Shown: piece after piece, positions 25,898 through 32,751 of the stretch | How the letters are laid out: each line of letters begins with the position of its first letter | Numbering within the stretch: the stretch's first letter is position 1 | Assembly (NCBI GenBank): GCA_036275365.1 | Contig: DASUDX010000063.1 | Span: 1 to 64,000, forward strand | DNA: 64,000 bases | Origin: DASUDX01 sp036275365 | GTDB taxonomy: Bacteria; Pseudomonadota; Gammaproteobacteria; Nevskiales; Nevskiaceae | Reading direction: 5' to 3' | Notes under the pieces: model-generated | Database searches by the model: none | Seen by the model: only the letters and a program-made list of their open reading frames with translations | What the model was told of the DNA's origin: nothing | Made by a program: the position numbers and the translations under genes

Positions 25898-26482
25898 ATG
25901 TTCAAGCCCCGCTTTGCGATCCGCACTCTGATGGCCAGCGCGCTGCTGGTGGGCTCCGCCTCCGCGGCGGAGGTCCAGGGCAGTGCCTCGGTGGATGCCA
26001 AGGCCAGCACGGATGCGGTCAAGGCTGCCGCGGCGGCCGAAGCCAAGGCCCAGGCCGGCGCCGCTGTCCAGGGCGTGACCGGGGGTGCGGCCGGTGCGGT
26101 GAACGGCGGTGCGGCCGCCACCACCGGTGCCGGCAGCTCGGCGCTGCAGCAGGGCAAGGCCCTTGGTGGTCAGGCGGTGGGTGGCGTGAAGTCAGCGGCC
26201 GGTAGTGCCGCGGCGCAGGCCAAGACCGGTGCTGCGGCGGCCACCGACAAGGCCAAGGCCGGTGCGGCCCAGGGCGCGGCGGCGGTGCAGTCCGGTGGTG
26301 CCAAGGTCGGTGCAGGCGTCAGCGGTGCCGCGCAGACCGGCACCGGTGCGGTCGGCGGTCTGCTCGGCGGCGTCGGCGGTGCCGTCAATGGTGCGGTGGG
26401 CGCGGCCGGTTCCGCCAATGTGAAGGTCGATGCCAAGGTGGACGCCAAGGCCTCCGCTGAAGCCGACGGCGAAGTCGAATAA
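25898..26482 (+). CDS. Ala/Gly/Lys-rich low-complexity secreted protein
   Basis: The 194-residue product has a signal peptide (cleavage near SASA-AEV, residue 24). The mature part consists mostly of Ala, Gly, Val, Lys, Thr and Ser. It has Lys-rich helical stretches of the type AAAQAKTGAAAATDKAKAG (about 103-125), a Gly-rich section LLGGVGGAVNGAVGAAG and an acidic repeat VDAKVDAKASAEADGEVE at the end. The composition recalls histone H1-like or LEA-like sequence, but I do not recognise a family. The strong ribosome site CAGGAG and the structured RNA element directly downstream support expression. There is no close neighbour on the same strand. Confidence 0.6.
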   Translation: MFKPRFAIRTLMASALLVGSASAAEVQGSASVDAKASTDAVKAAAAAEAKAQAGAAVQGVTGGAAGAVNGGAAATTGAGSSALQQGKALGGQAVGGVKSAAGSAAAQAKTGAAAATDKAKAGAAQGAAAVQSGGAKVGAGVSGAAQTGTGAVGGLLGGVGGAVNGAVGAAGSANVKVDAKVDAKASAEADGEVE

Positions 26483-26489
26483 ACTTTCG

Positions 26490-26603
26490 GAACACCATTC
26501 AGACCCGTATGGTCTGAGGGTGTGCGGTTCACTGTAGCGCAGTCTCCCCCACTCTCCCCAACTGCGTTACAGCGGGGTCCCCGGGCAACCGGGGACCCTT
26601 TTT
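26490..26603 (+). ncRNA. Candidate small RNA or structured 3' UTR with C-rich loop
   Basis: Three consecutive hairpins follow the stop of the Ala/Gly-rich gene. H1 (26492-26523): ACACC/GGTGT plus CAGACC/GGTCTG, loop CGTAT. H2 (26532-26572): a 12-bp stem CTGTAGCGCAGT/ACTGCGTTACAG with a 17-base loop that is almost pure pyrimidine, with runs of five and four C. H3: a strong terminator hairpin at 26575-26598 with a T tract. Total about 112 bases. C-rich loops followed by a terminator are typical of trans-acting small RNAs that pair with Shine-Dalgarno regions (sX13-type in Xanthomonas is an analogy only). It may be transcribed alone or cut from the 3' end of the mRNA; I see no convincing separate promoter. 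Confidence 0.5.
26575..26603 (+). terminator. Strong rho-independent terminator
   Basis: A perfect 10-bp stem, GGGTCCCCGG with CCGGGGACCC, loop GCAA, followed by five T residues. It ends the Ala/Gly-rich transcript and the small RNA candidate. Confidence 0.95.
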
Positions 26604-26664
26604 CATTGGCGCGCCGGTCCGGCGCGAGCGGCCTTGGATCCGCCCTGGGCAGCGCGGCGAGCGG

Positions 26665-27156
26665 TCAGGAACGGGCCGGCCGGGCACCCAGACGCAGGCC
26701 GGTGCAGCGGCGGGTGTGGTAGCCGATGCGCTCCTCGCCCACCAGCGCCTCGCCCGCCTGGACCCGCAGGGTGAGGCGACCCTCCTCGCCACGCTCGCCC
26801 GGAATCAGCCGCAGGCGGTCGCGGGCGGCGTCTCGCCGGACCTCGACACCCTCGGCCTCCAGCCGCAGCGCGCCCTCCCCGCTGACCGCCACCTCCAGCT
26901 GCGGCGGGCTCGCCGCATCGCCAGCCAGCACCCGCAGCGAGAGCTGGTAGCGGCTGCGCTCGACCCGGTAGAACGCCGGGGTCTGCTGCCGCAGCAGACA
27001 GCCGTCAAATGCCTCATGGCGAATCTCCCAGGCGTCGAGATCGGCCGGCGCCAGGACCAGGCTGCGGCGCTCCTCGAAGCCGCTGGCGCAGCCGCCGAGC
27101 AGCGCACCGAGGGCGAGCAGGACAGGCGCGGGGCGGCACAGGGATGAACGCGGCAT
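26665..27156 (-). CDS. Hypothetical lipoprotein downstream of the sdh operon
   Basis: A 163-residue product with a lipobox (LLGGC, about C23). The mature part is rich in beta-type segments and Arg/Glu (VERSRYQLSLRVLAG, LTLRVQAGEALVGEERIGYHTRRCTG) and has two further Cys. I do not recognise a family. It begins 38 bp after the YgfX-like gene in the same direction. The ATG at 27156 was preferred to a codon at 27189 because the signal peptide then starts normally. Confidence 0.55.
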   Translation of the reverse strand: MPRSSLCRPAPVLLALGALLGGCASGFEERRSLVLAPADLDAWEIRHEAFDGCLLRQQTPAFYRVERSRYQLSLRVLAGDAASPPQLEVAVSGEGALRLEAEGVEVRRDAARDRLRLIPGERGEEGRLTLRVQAGEALVGEERIGYHTRRCTGLRLGARPARS

Positions 27157-27194
27157 GGTCGGCTGGGGCAGGAGGACGAGCCCCAGCATAGCCC

Positions 27195-27623
27195 TCAGCC
27201 GCCAGCAGCGGCGGGCGCCCGCAGCCGCTGGCGCAGGCGCCGGTAGCTGGCCTCGTCGAGCTCATCGCCCAGCAGCAGACGGCAGTGGCGGCGCCCCTCC
27301 TGCTCCAGCACCAGCCACACGGTGCCCGGCAGCGGCCAGTCGACGCGGGTCTGCGGACCCAGGGCCACCGCCAGCGTGCCCAGCCGCCACTGACCCTCGA
27401 GATCCAGCTGGAGCTGACGGATCGCCCGGGGGCCGTGCCCGAGCACCGCATGGCGGCGCAGCCACCACCAGGACAGCCCGACCGCGAGCACGGTGGGCAG
27501 CAACAGCCGCGGCGGGGCGTCGCTGAGCATCATCAGCAGCAGGGGCAGCGCGTGGACCCAGAACAGCAGCTGCTGGCCCCGGCCGGAGGGCCGCAGACGC
27601 AGATCCAGCACCGCGCTGCTCAT
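27195..27623 (-). CDS. YgfX-like (CptA-type) small membrane protein
   Basis: A 142-residue product with two close membrane helices (about residues 16-55) followed by a soluble beta-rich domain (HGPRAIRQLQLDLEGQWRL ... WLVLEQEGRRHCRLLLGDELD). This is the layout of YgfX, which in E. coli is encoded with SdhE and interacts with it. The identification rests on architecture and on the 4-bp overlap with the sdhE stop (ATGA); the sequence itself is weakly conserved. Confidence 0.65.
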   Translation of the reverse strand: MSSAVLDLRLRPSGRGQQLLFWVHALPLLLMMLSDAPPRLLLPTVLAVGLSWWWLRRHAVLGHGPRAIRQLQLDLEGQWRLGTLAVALGPQTRVDWPLPGTVWLVLEQEGRRHCRLLLGDELDEASYRRLRQRLRAPAAAGG

Positions 27624-27853
27624 CCGCCCTCGCGGAGCCGCTCCACCAGCGTCTGATAGGGCGCCGGCACCGGCTGGTATCCCATCACCCAGGCCCACAG
27701 GTCGGGGTCTTCAACCTCCTGCAGCAGCTGCAGGAACAGGGCCTGCTCGTCCGCGCTGGCCTGGCCGTAGCGCTGGGCGTGATAGCGGCTGACCATCACA
27801 TCCAGCTCCTTCATGCCCCGGCGGAGCAGCCACTTCAGGCGCCCCTCGTTCAT
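27620..27853 (-). CDS. sdhE: Succinate dehydrogenase assembly factor SdhE (FAD assembly factor)
   Basis: SdhE promotes covalent FAD attachment to SdhA. The 77-residue product has the family signature RGMKELD at residues 12-18, then the helix segments YHAQRYGQASADEQALFLQLLQE and the DPDLWAWVMG motif. The ATG at 27853 gives the family length; a longer GTG start is possible. It is 48 bp after sdhB and overlaps the YgfX-like gene. Confidence 0.93.
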   Translation of the reverse strand: MNEGRLKWLLRRGMKELDVMVSRYHAQRYGQASADEQALFLQLLQEVEDPDLWAWVMGYQPVPAPYQTLVERLREGG

Positions 27854-27901
27854 CCCGCGACCCGTCCGGGGCGGGCCGCGCACCCGGTGGCCCGGCGCGG
27901 C

Positions 27902-28687
27902 TCAGCCACGCCGTTCCACCAGCAGCTTCTTGGTCTCGGCAATCGCCTTGGCCGGGTTCAGACCCTTGGGGCAGGTCTTGGTGCAGTTCATGATGGTGTG
28001 GCAGCGGTACAGCTTGAACGGATCCTCCAGCGCGTCCAGCCGCTCGCCAGTGGCCTCGTCGCGCGAGTCGGCGATCCAGCGGTAGGCCTGCAGCAGGATG
28101 GCCGGACCGAGGTAGCGATCGCCGTTCCACCAGTAGCTCGGGCAGCTGGTCGAACAGCAGGCGCAGAGAATGCATTCGTAGAGGCCGTCGAGCTTGGCGC
28201 GGTCCTCCTCGCTCTGCAGGCGCTCGCGGGTGGGCGCCGGCGAGTCGGTCTTCAGCCAGGGCTCGATGGAGGCGAGCTGGCCGTAGAAATGGGTCATGTC
28301 CGGGACCAGATCCTTGATCACCGGCATGTGCGGCAGCGGGTAGATCTTGACCTCGCCGCGCACCTCGTCACAGCCCTTGATGCAGGCCAGGGTGTTGGTG
28401 CCGTCGATGTTCATCGAGCAGGAACCGCAGATGCCCTCGCGGCAGGAGCGGCGGAAGGTCAGGGTCGGATCGATCTCGTTCTTGATCTTGATCAGCGCGT
28501 CCAGAACCATCGGACCGCAGGCATCCATGTCCAGATCGTAGGTGTCGACCCGCGGGTTGGCACCGGTGTCCGGGTCGTAGCGGTAGATCTTGAAGCTGCG
28601 CACATTCTTGGCGCCCGCCGGCGCCGGGAAATGCTTGCCGGCGCTCTTGTCGATCTTGCTGTTCTGGGGGAGGGTGAACTGGGCCAT
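27902..28687 (-). CDS. sdhB: Succinate dehydrogenase iron-sulfur subunit
   Basis: Passes electrons from FADH2 to ubiquinone through three iron-sulfur clusters. The 261-residue product has the [2Fe-2S] ligands C82, C87, C90 and C102 (SCREGICGSC). The C-terminal half has two further sets (CILCACCSTSCP; CHTIMNCTKTCPKGLNP) for [4Fe-4S] and [3Fe-4S]. A short N-terminal extension (about 28 residues) precedes the core. It lies after sdhA across a gap with paired heptad repeats. Confidence 0.97.
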   Translation of the reverse strand: MAQFTLPQNSKIDKSAGKHFPAPAGAKNVRSFKIYRYDPDTGANPRVDTYDLDMDACGPMVLDALIKIKNEIDPTLTFRRSCREGICGSCSMNIDGTNTLACIKGCDEVRGEVKIYPLPHMPVIKDLVPDMTHFYGQLASIEPWLKTDSPAPTRERLQSEEDRAKLDGLYECILCACCSTSCPSYWWNGDRYLGPAILLQAYRWIADSRDEATGERLDALEDPFKLYRCHTIMNCTKTCPKGLNPAKAIAETKKLLVERRG

Positions 28688-28694
28688 TGCTTGC

Positions 28695-28775
28695 TCCGGG
28701 AGACGGGAGAGGGGAGACGGGAGGCGGTGGAGCGGGCCGCTTGCATCGCCCGTCTCCCCGGCCCGCTTCCCCGCG
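28695..28775. repeat. Paired inverted heptad-repeat arrays in the sdhB-sdhA gap (site B)
   Basis: One array of 7-base units NNCGGGA (TCCGGGA, GACGGGA, GAGGGGA, GACGGGA) runs from 28695 to about 28728. A second array in the opposite orientation fills 28748-28775. GGGGAGACGGG at 28711-28721 is perfectly complementary to 28749-28759, so the RNA can fold into a stable hairpin between sdhA and sdhB. Another match (AGCGGGCC with GGCCCGCT) crosses it in pseudoknot order. Confidence 0.75.
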
Positions 28776-28776
28776 G

Positions 28777-30600
28777 TTAGTAGACGCGCTTCTTGGGCGG
28801 AATCACCTGCATCTCATCGTCCAGGGTGTGCATGCGCACCGGACGGTAATCGATGCTGACCTCGGTCGGCCCCTTGCGGAAGGCCAGGGTGTGCTTGAAC
28901 CAGTGCTCGTCATCGCGCTCCGGGAAGTCCTCGTGGGCATGCGCCCCGCGCGACTCCTTGCGGTTGGCCGCCGAGGCCACGGTCACCAGGGCCTGGCCGA
29001 GCAGGTTGTCGAGCTCGAGGGTCTCGACCAGATCCGAGTTCCAGACCAGCGAGTGGTCGCTGACCTGCACATCGGCGAAGCTGTCGATGGTGCGGGTGAG
29101 CTTGGCCAGCCCCTCGTCCATCGAGGCCTGGGTGCGGAACACCGCGGCATGGGCCTGCATGGTCTTCTGCATCTCCAGGCGGATCTCCGCGGTCTTGCGG
29201 CTGCCCTGGGCATAGCGCAGCCGATCCAGGCGGGCGATTGCCGCCTCTTCGCTGGCCTTGCTGATCGCCTTGTGCGGGGCGCCCTTCTCCACCACCCGGG
29301 CGGCGCGCAGCGCAGCGGCGCGGCCGAACACCACCAGGTCGAGCAGCGAGTTGGAGCCCAGGCGGTTGGCGCCGTGCACCGAGACGCAGGCCGCCTCGCC
29401 CACCGCCATCAGGCCGGGGACGATGGTTTCCGGATCACCGTTGCGGACCGTGACCACCTCGCCGTGGAAGTTGGCCGGAATGCCGCCCATGTTGTAGTGC
29501 ACCGTCGGCAGCACCGGAATCGGCGCCTTGGTGGCGTCGACGCCGGCGAAGATCTTGGCGGTCTCGGTGATGCCGGGCAGGCGCTTGTGCAGCACCTCGG
29601 GTCCGAGATGCTCCAGATGCAGCAGGATGTGGTCGGCTTCCGGACCGCAGCCGCGACCCTCGCGGATCTCGATGGTCATCGAGCGGCTGACCACATCGCG
29701 CGAGGCCAGGTCCTTGGCGTTCGGCGCGTAGCGCTCCATGTAGCGCTCACCCTTGGTATTGGTCAGGTAACCACCCTCGCCACGGCAGCCCTCGGTGAGC
29801 AGGCAGCCGGCACCGTAGATGCCGGTCGGGTGGAACTGGACGAACTCCATGTCCTGCAGCGGGATGCCGGCGCGGCTGGCCATCGCGTTGCCGTCGCCGG
29901 TGCAGGTGTGGGCGGAGGTGGCCGAGAAGTAGGCGCGGCCATAGCCGCCGGTGGCGAGAATCACCGTGTGGGCGCGGAAGCGGTGCAGCTGGCCGGTCGA
30001 CAGATCCCAGGCCAGCACGCCCTTGCAGGCACCGTGATCGTCCATGATCAGGTCCAGCGCGAAATACTCGATGAAGAACTGCGCCTTGCACTTCAGGCTC
30101 TGCTGGTAGAGCGTGTGCAGCATGGCGTGGCCGGTGCGATCCGCCGCCGCGCAGGTGCGCTGGGCCGGCTTGGCGGCATCGCCGAAGTTCTGCGTCATGC
30201 CGCCGAACGGGCGCTGGTAGATCTTGCCGTCCGGCGTGCGCGAGAAGGGCACGCCGTAGTGCTCGAGCTCGATGATCGCCGGGATCGCCTCGCGGCACAT
30301 GTACTGGATGGCGTCCTGGTCCCCGAGCCAGTCGGAGCCCTTGACGGTGTCGTACATGTGCCAGCGCCAGTCATCCTCCCCCATGTTGCCGAGCGCGGCG
30401 GAGATGCCGCCCTGCGCCGCCACCGTGTGGCTGCGGGTGGGGAAGACCTTGGTGATGTTGGCGGTCTTCAGGCCGGCTTCGGCCAGGCCCAGGGTGGCAC
30501 GCAGGCCGGCGCCACCGGCACCGACCACCACCACGTCGTACTCGTGATGGATGATCTCGTAGGCGGGCGTGGCGCGGCGGGGCGAGGAGGCGTCGGGCAT
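28777..30600 (-). CDS. sdhA: Succinate dehydrogenase flavoprotein subunit
   Basis: Oxidises succinate to fumarate with covalently bound FAD. The 607-residue product shows the dinucleotide fold VVVGAGGAGLRA, the flavinylation histidine H58 in PTRSHTVAAQGG, and active-site segments FVQFHPTGI, TEGCRGEGG, HYNMGGIP and the catalytic arginine region ANRLGSNSLLD. The C terminus HTLAFRKGPTEVSIDYRPV is standard. The N terminus is about eight residues longer than usual. Encoded with sdhC, sdhD and sdhB. Confidence 0.98.
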   Translation of the reverse strand: MPDASSPRRATPAYEIIHHEYDVVVVGAGGAGLRATLGLAEAGLKTANITKVFPTRSHTVAAQGGISAALGNMGEDDWRWHMYDTVKGSDWLGDQDAIQYMCREAIPAIIELEHYGVPFSRTPDGKIYQRPFGGMTQNFGDAAKPAQRTCAAADRTGHAMLHTLYQQSLKCKAQFFIEYFALDLIMDDHGACKGVLAWDLSTGQLHRFRAHTVILATGGYGRAYFSATSAHTCTGDGNAMASRAGIPLQDMEFVQFHPTGIYGAGCLLTEGCRGEGGYLTNTKGERYMERYAPNAKDLASRDVVSRSMTIEIREGRGCGPEADHILLHLEHLGPEVLHKRLPGITETAKIFAGVDATKAPIPVLPTVHYNMGGIPANFHGEVVTVRNGDPETIVPGLMAVGEAACVSVHGANRLGSNSLLDLVVFGRAAALRAARVVEKGAPHKAISKASEEAAIARLDRLRYAQGSRKTAEIRLEMQKTMQAHAAVFRTQASMDEGLAKLTRTIDSFADVQVSDHSLVWNSDLVETLELDNLLGQALVTVASAANRKESRGAHAHEDFPERDDEHWFKHTLAFRKGPTEVSIDYRPVRMHTLDDEMQVIPPKKRVY

Positions 30601-30607
30601 GGGGGTT

Positions 30608-30701
30608 ACCGGAAAGCGGAAAGAGGGACTCGGGACGGGGACGGCGGGAATGGCGGCATCCGGGCTTCTACGATGGCCGATTCTCGGTCCCCGCTTCCGG
30701 G
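30608..30701. repeat. Paired inverted heptad-repeat arrays in the sdhA-sdhD gap (site C)
   Basis: Seven consecutive 7-base units occupy 30608-30656 (ACCGGAA, AGCGGAA, AGAGGGA, CTCGGGA, CGGGGAC, GGCGGGA, ATGGCGG). An inverted set at about 30684-30701 reads CCCGGAA, GCGGGGA on the other strand. The same unit type occurs at sites A and B. No gene is visible in the 106-bp gap. Confidence 0.7.
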
Positions 30702-30706
30702 TTTGT

Positions 30707-31084
30707 TCAAGTCAACGCGACCTTGAGCACGGCGAAGATGGCGCCGGTGGCCAGCAGCAGGTGGGAGAACTTCACCAGCACCAGCAGGGCGAGCTTGCGT
30801 CCCTCGCTGGCCACATAGTCCTCGATCACCACCTGCAGGCCCAGGGACGAGTGGTAGAAGGCCGCGGCGATGAACAGCACCAGGGTCACCGCCACCGGCG
30901 GCGCGCTCACCCACCAGGCCACCGGGCCGAAGCCGGAACCCGAGAGCTGGGCGAGGCTGAACACCAGCCACAGCGACAGCGGAATGAGTGCCAGCGCCGA
31001 CAGCCGCTGCACCCAGAAGTGATGGACGCCATCCTTGGCGGAACCGAGGCCGCGGGCGCGACCGAGGGGAGAACGCAGGCTCAT
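30707..31084 (-). CDS. sdhD: Succinate dehydrogenase membrane anchor subunit
   Basis: Hydrophobic anchor that helps bind haem b and ubiquinone. The 125-residue product has three membrane helices and the typical N-terminal GSAKDGVHHFWVQRLSALAL segment, which contributes the quinone site; AAFYHSSLGLQVVIEDYV contains the haem-ligand histidine and the conserved E-D-Y-V loop. The ATG at 31084 gives the normal length. Confidence 0.93.
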   Translation of the reverse strand: MSLRSPLGRARGLGSAKDGVHHFWVQRLSALALIPLSLWLVFSLAQLSGSGFGPVAWWVSAPPVAVTLVLFIAAAFYHSSLGLQVVIEDYVASEGRKLALLVLVKFSHLLLATGAIFAVLKVALT

Positions 31085-31118
31085 GGGCTGGACCGGTGGA
31101 GACAGGAGGCGGAACCGT

Positions 31119-31514
31119 TCAAAGGGCGTAGGCGAGGCCCCAGCAGGCGGCGGTGAGCAGCGCGCTGAGCGCCACCACCGCATAGCCGCTGGCATAGGCG
31201 GTCTTGATCTCGAGCCCATAGCCGGCGTCCCAGAACAGATGCCGGATGCCATTGCACAGGTGGTAGAGCAGGGCCCAGCTCCAGCCGATCAGCAGCAGCT
31301 GGCCGTACCAGGCGCCGACATGCACGGCATAGGCGTCGAAGGTCTGCGGCCCGGCCGCCAGGGCCATCAGCCAGCCGGCCAGCAGCAGCGTGCCCAGGCT
31401 CAGCGCCACCCCGGTGGCACGGTGGGTGATTGACAGCATCGAGGTGAGCTGCGGCCGGTAGTACGGCCCGATCATGAAGGGCGACAGCGGCCGGGAGGCG
31501 GTGGGTTTGGACAT
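31119..31514 (-). CDS. sdhC: Succinate dehydrogenase cytochrome b556 subunit
   Basis: Cytochrome b anchor of complex II. The 131-residue product has three membrane helices, the RPLSPFMIGPYYRPQLTSMLSITHRATG start with the quinone-site S and R, and the haem-ligand histidine in LLYHLCNGIRHLFWD. First gene of sdhCDAB; 57 bp upstream lies the DUF1674 gene in the same direction. Confidence 0.95.
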   Translation of the reverse strand: MSKPTASRPLSPFMIGPYYRPQLTSMLSITHRATGVALSLGTLLLAGWLMALAAGPQTFDAYAVHVGAWYGQLLLIGWSWALLYHLCNGIRHLFWDAGYGLEIKTAYASGYAVVALSALLTAACWGLAYAL

Positions 31515-31571
31515 GGTGACCTTCAGAGGTCGGCCGCGGAGCGGCGACCGGTGTGGGTGGAGGCGATACGG

Positions 31572-31757
31572 CTAGAAATCGATGCAGCGACCCTGCTTCT
31601 CCCAGTCGCCATACCGGGTGGGTTCCAGGCCCTCGCGGCGTCCTCCGATCTCGGGCACCCGCTGCGGGTCCGCAGGCGGCGGGGGAACCGCCGGCGCCGG
31701 CGCGGGGGCGGCCTGCTGGCGGAGAAACTCGGCGAGGGGAACGGCAGTCTCGGACAC
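31572..31757 (-). CDS. DUF1674 protein, SDHAF4-like succinate dehydrogenase assembly factor
   Basis: A small gene of 61 residues directly before sdhC. The C terminus carries the family signature EPTRYGDWEKQGRCIDF. Eukaryotic SDHAF4 relatives bind flavinylated SdhA and protect it during complex II assembly; a bacterial role of the same kind is inferred from this position. The N-terminal half is a Pro/Ala-rich linker. The start is unsure: the GTG at 31757 gives the usual size and leaves room for a divergent promoter, while a TTG at 31805 would add 16 residues and almost reach the ygfZ-like gene. Confidence 0.75.
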   Translation of the reverse strand: MSETAVPLAEFLRQQAAPAPAPAVPPPPADPQRVPEIGGRREGLEPTRYGDWEKQGRCIDF

Positions 31758-31828
31758 GATCGGACGCGGACAGACCGCGGAAAGCGGCGTCGCATAGTGT
31801 GACAAACTGCCGAGAGCCGTCGCAATCC

Positions 31829-32719
31829 ATGTCTATGTTGGCCGCCGCCCCCCCTGCCCTGGCTTCCGGGCTCCGCCTGATCCGCGCCACCGGCGAGGAT
31901 GTTCGCGCCTTCCTGCAAGGCCAGCTCACCGCCGATCTGCGCCGGCTCGCGCCGAACCGCGCCCTGCCGGCCGGCCTGCTCAGCCCCAAGGGCCGCCTGC
32001 TGGCGGTGCTGACCCTGATCGAGGACCGCGATGGCAGCGTGCTGATCGAGGTGCGTGCGGAACTGCGCGAGGCCCTGCTCAAGCGCCTGCGGATGTTCAT
32101 CCTGCGCGCCCGGGTCCAGCTCAGCCCGCTCGACCAGGGGGCGCTGCTGTTCGGCAGCGGCCCATGCCTGCAGGCGGCGGGCTGGTCAGCCCCGCTGCCG
32201 CAGGCGGTGTGGGAACAGGTATCGGGCGCGGACGGCCTGCTGATCCGCCGACCCGGCCCCGACCGGCTGCTGTGGATCGCCCCCTCGGCGGCAGCGGACA
32301 TCGCCGCCGACGATGAGGGCTGGCGGCTCGCCGAGATCCGTGCCGGAGCGGCGGTGATCTGGCCCGAGACCCAGGACCGCCATGTGCCGCAGATGGCCGG
32401 GCTGGAGCGCCTCGGCGCCCTGGCCTTCGACAAGGGCTGCTACACCGGCCAGGAAATCGTCGCCCGCCTGCACTACCTCGGCGAGGCCAAGCGCGCCCTG
32501 TTCCGCCTGGCGGGGGACGGCCCCGCACCGGCACCCGGCAGCAGCCTGCGCACGGCCGACGCGGCGGCGGCCGGCGAGGTGCTCGATGCGGTGGCGCTGG
32601 GCAGCGGCTTCGAGGCCAGCGCGGTGCTGCTGATCAGCGCCGCCTCCCAGCCGCTGCGGACCGAAGACGGCCGGCCGGTGACGGTCAGGGCCGATCCGGC
32701 GACCCCGGCCCCGGCCTGA
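31829..32719 (+). CDS. YgfZ/GcvT family folate-binding protein (Fe-S cluster maintenance)
   Basis: YgfZ proteins use folate and act in assembly or repair of certain iron-sulfur enzymes. The 296-residue product has the signature KGCYTGQEIVARLHYLG with C204 as the reactive cysteine, and an N-terminal GcvT-like fold with FLQGQLTADL and SPKGRLLA. The ATG at 31829 follows no strong ribosome site; an ATG two codons later is possible. Divergent from the DUF1674-sdh operon, matching the E. coli arrangement in which ygfZ is divergent from ygfX-sdhE. Confidence 0.88.
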   Translation: MSMLAAAPPALASGLRLIRATGEDVRAFLQGQLTADLRRLAPNRALPAGLLSPKGRLLAVLTLIEDRDGSVLIEVRAELREALLKRLRMFILRARVQLSPLDQGALLFGSGPCLQAAGWSAPLPQAVWEQVSGADGLLIRRPGPDRLLWIAPSAAADIAADDEGWRLAEIRAGAAVIWPETQDRHVPQMAGLERLGALAFDKGCYTGQEIVARLHYLGEAKRALFRLAGDGPAPAPGSSLRTADAAAAGEVLDAVALGSGFEASAVLLISAASQPLRTEDGRPVTVRADPATPAPA

Positions 32720-32721
32720 TC

Positions 32722-32748
32722 GGGGCGCGCTGCGGGTTCCGCAGCCCC
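32722..32748. terminator. Terminator-like hairpin between convergent genes
   Basis: GGGG...GCTGCGG/CCGCAGC...CCCC forms a strong stem 3 bp after the ygfZ-like stop and just before the convergent gene's stop. The T tract is weak (TTGCT). Confidence 0.5.
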
Positions 32749-32751
32749 TTG

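Noticed and set aside
26490..26603. A CRISPR repeat or transposon end for the inverted repeats after 26482
   Set aside because: There is no regular repeat-spacer pattern and no transposase; the hairpins end in a T tract, which fits RNA structure and a terminator.
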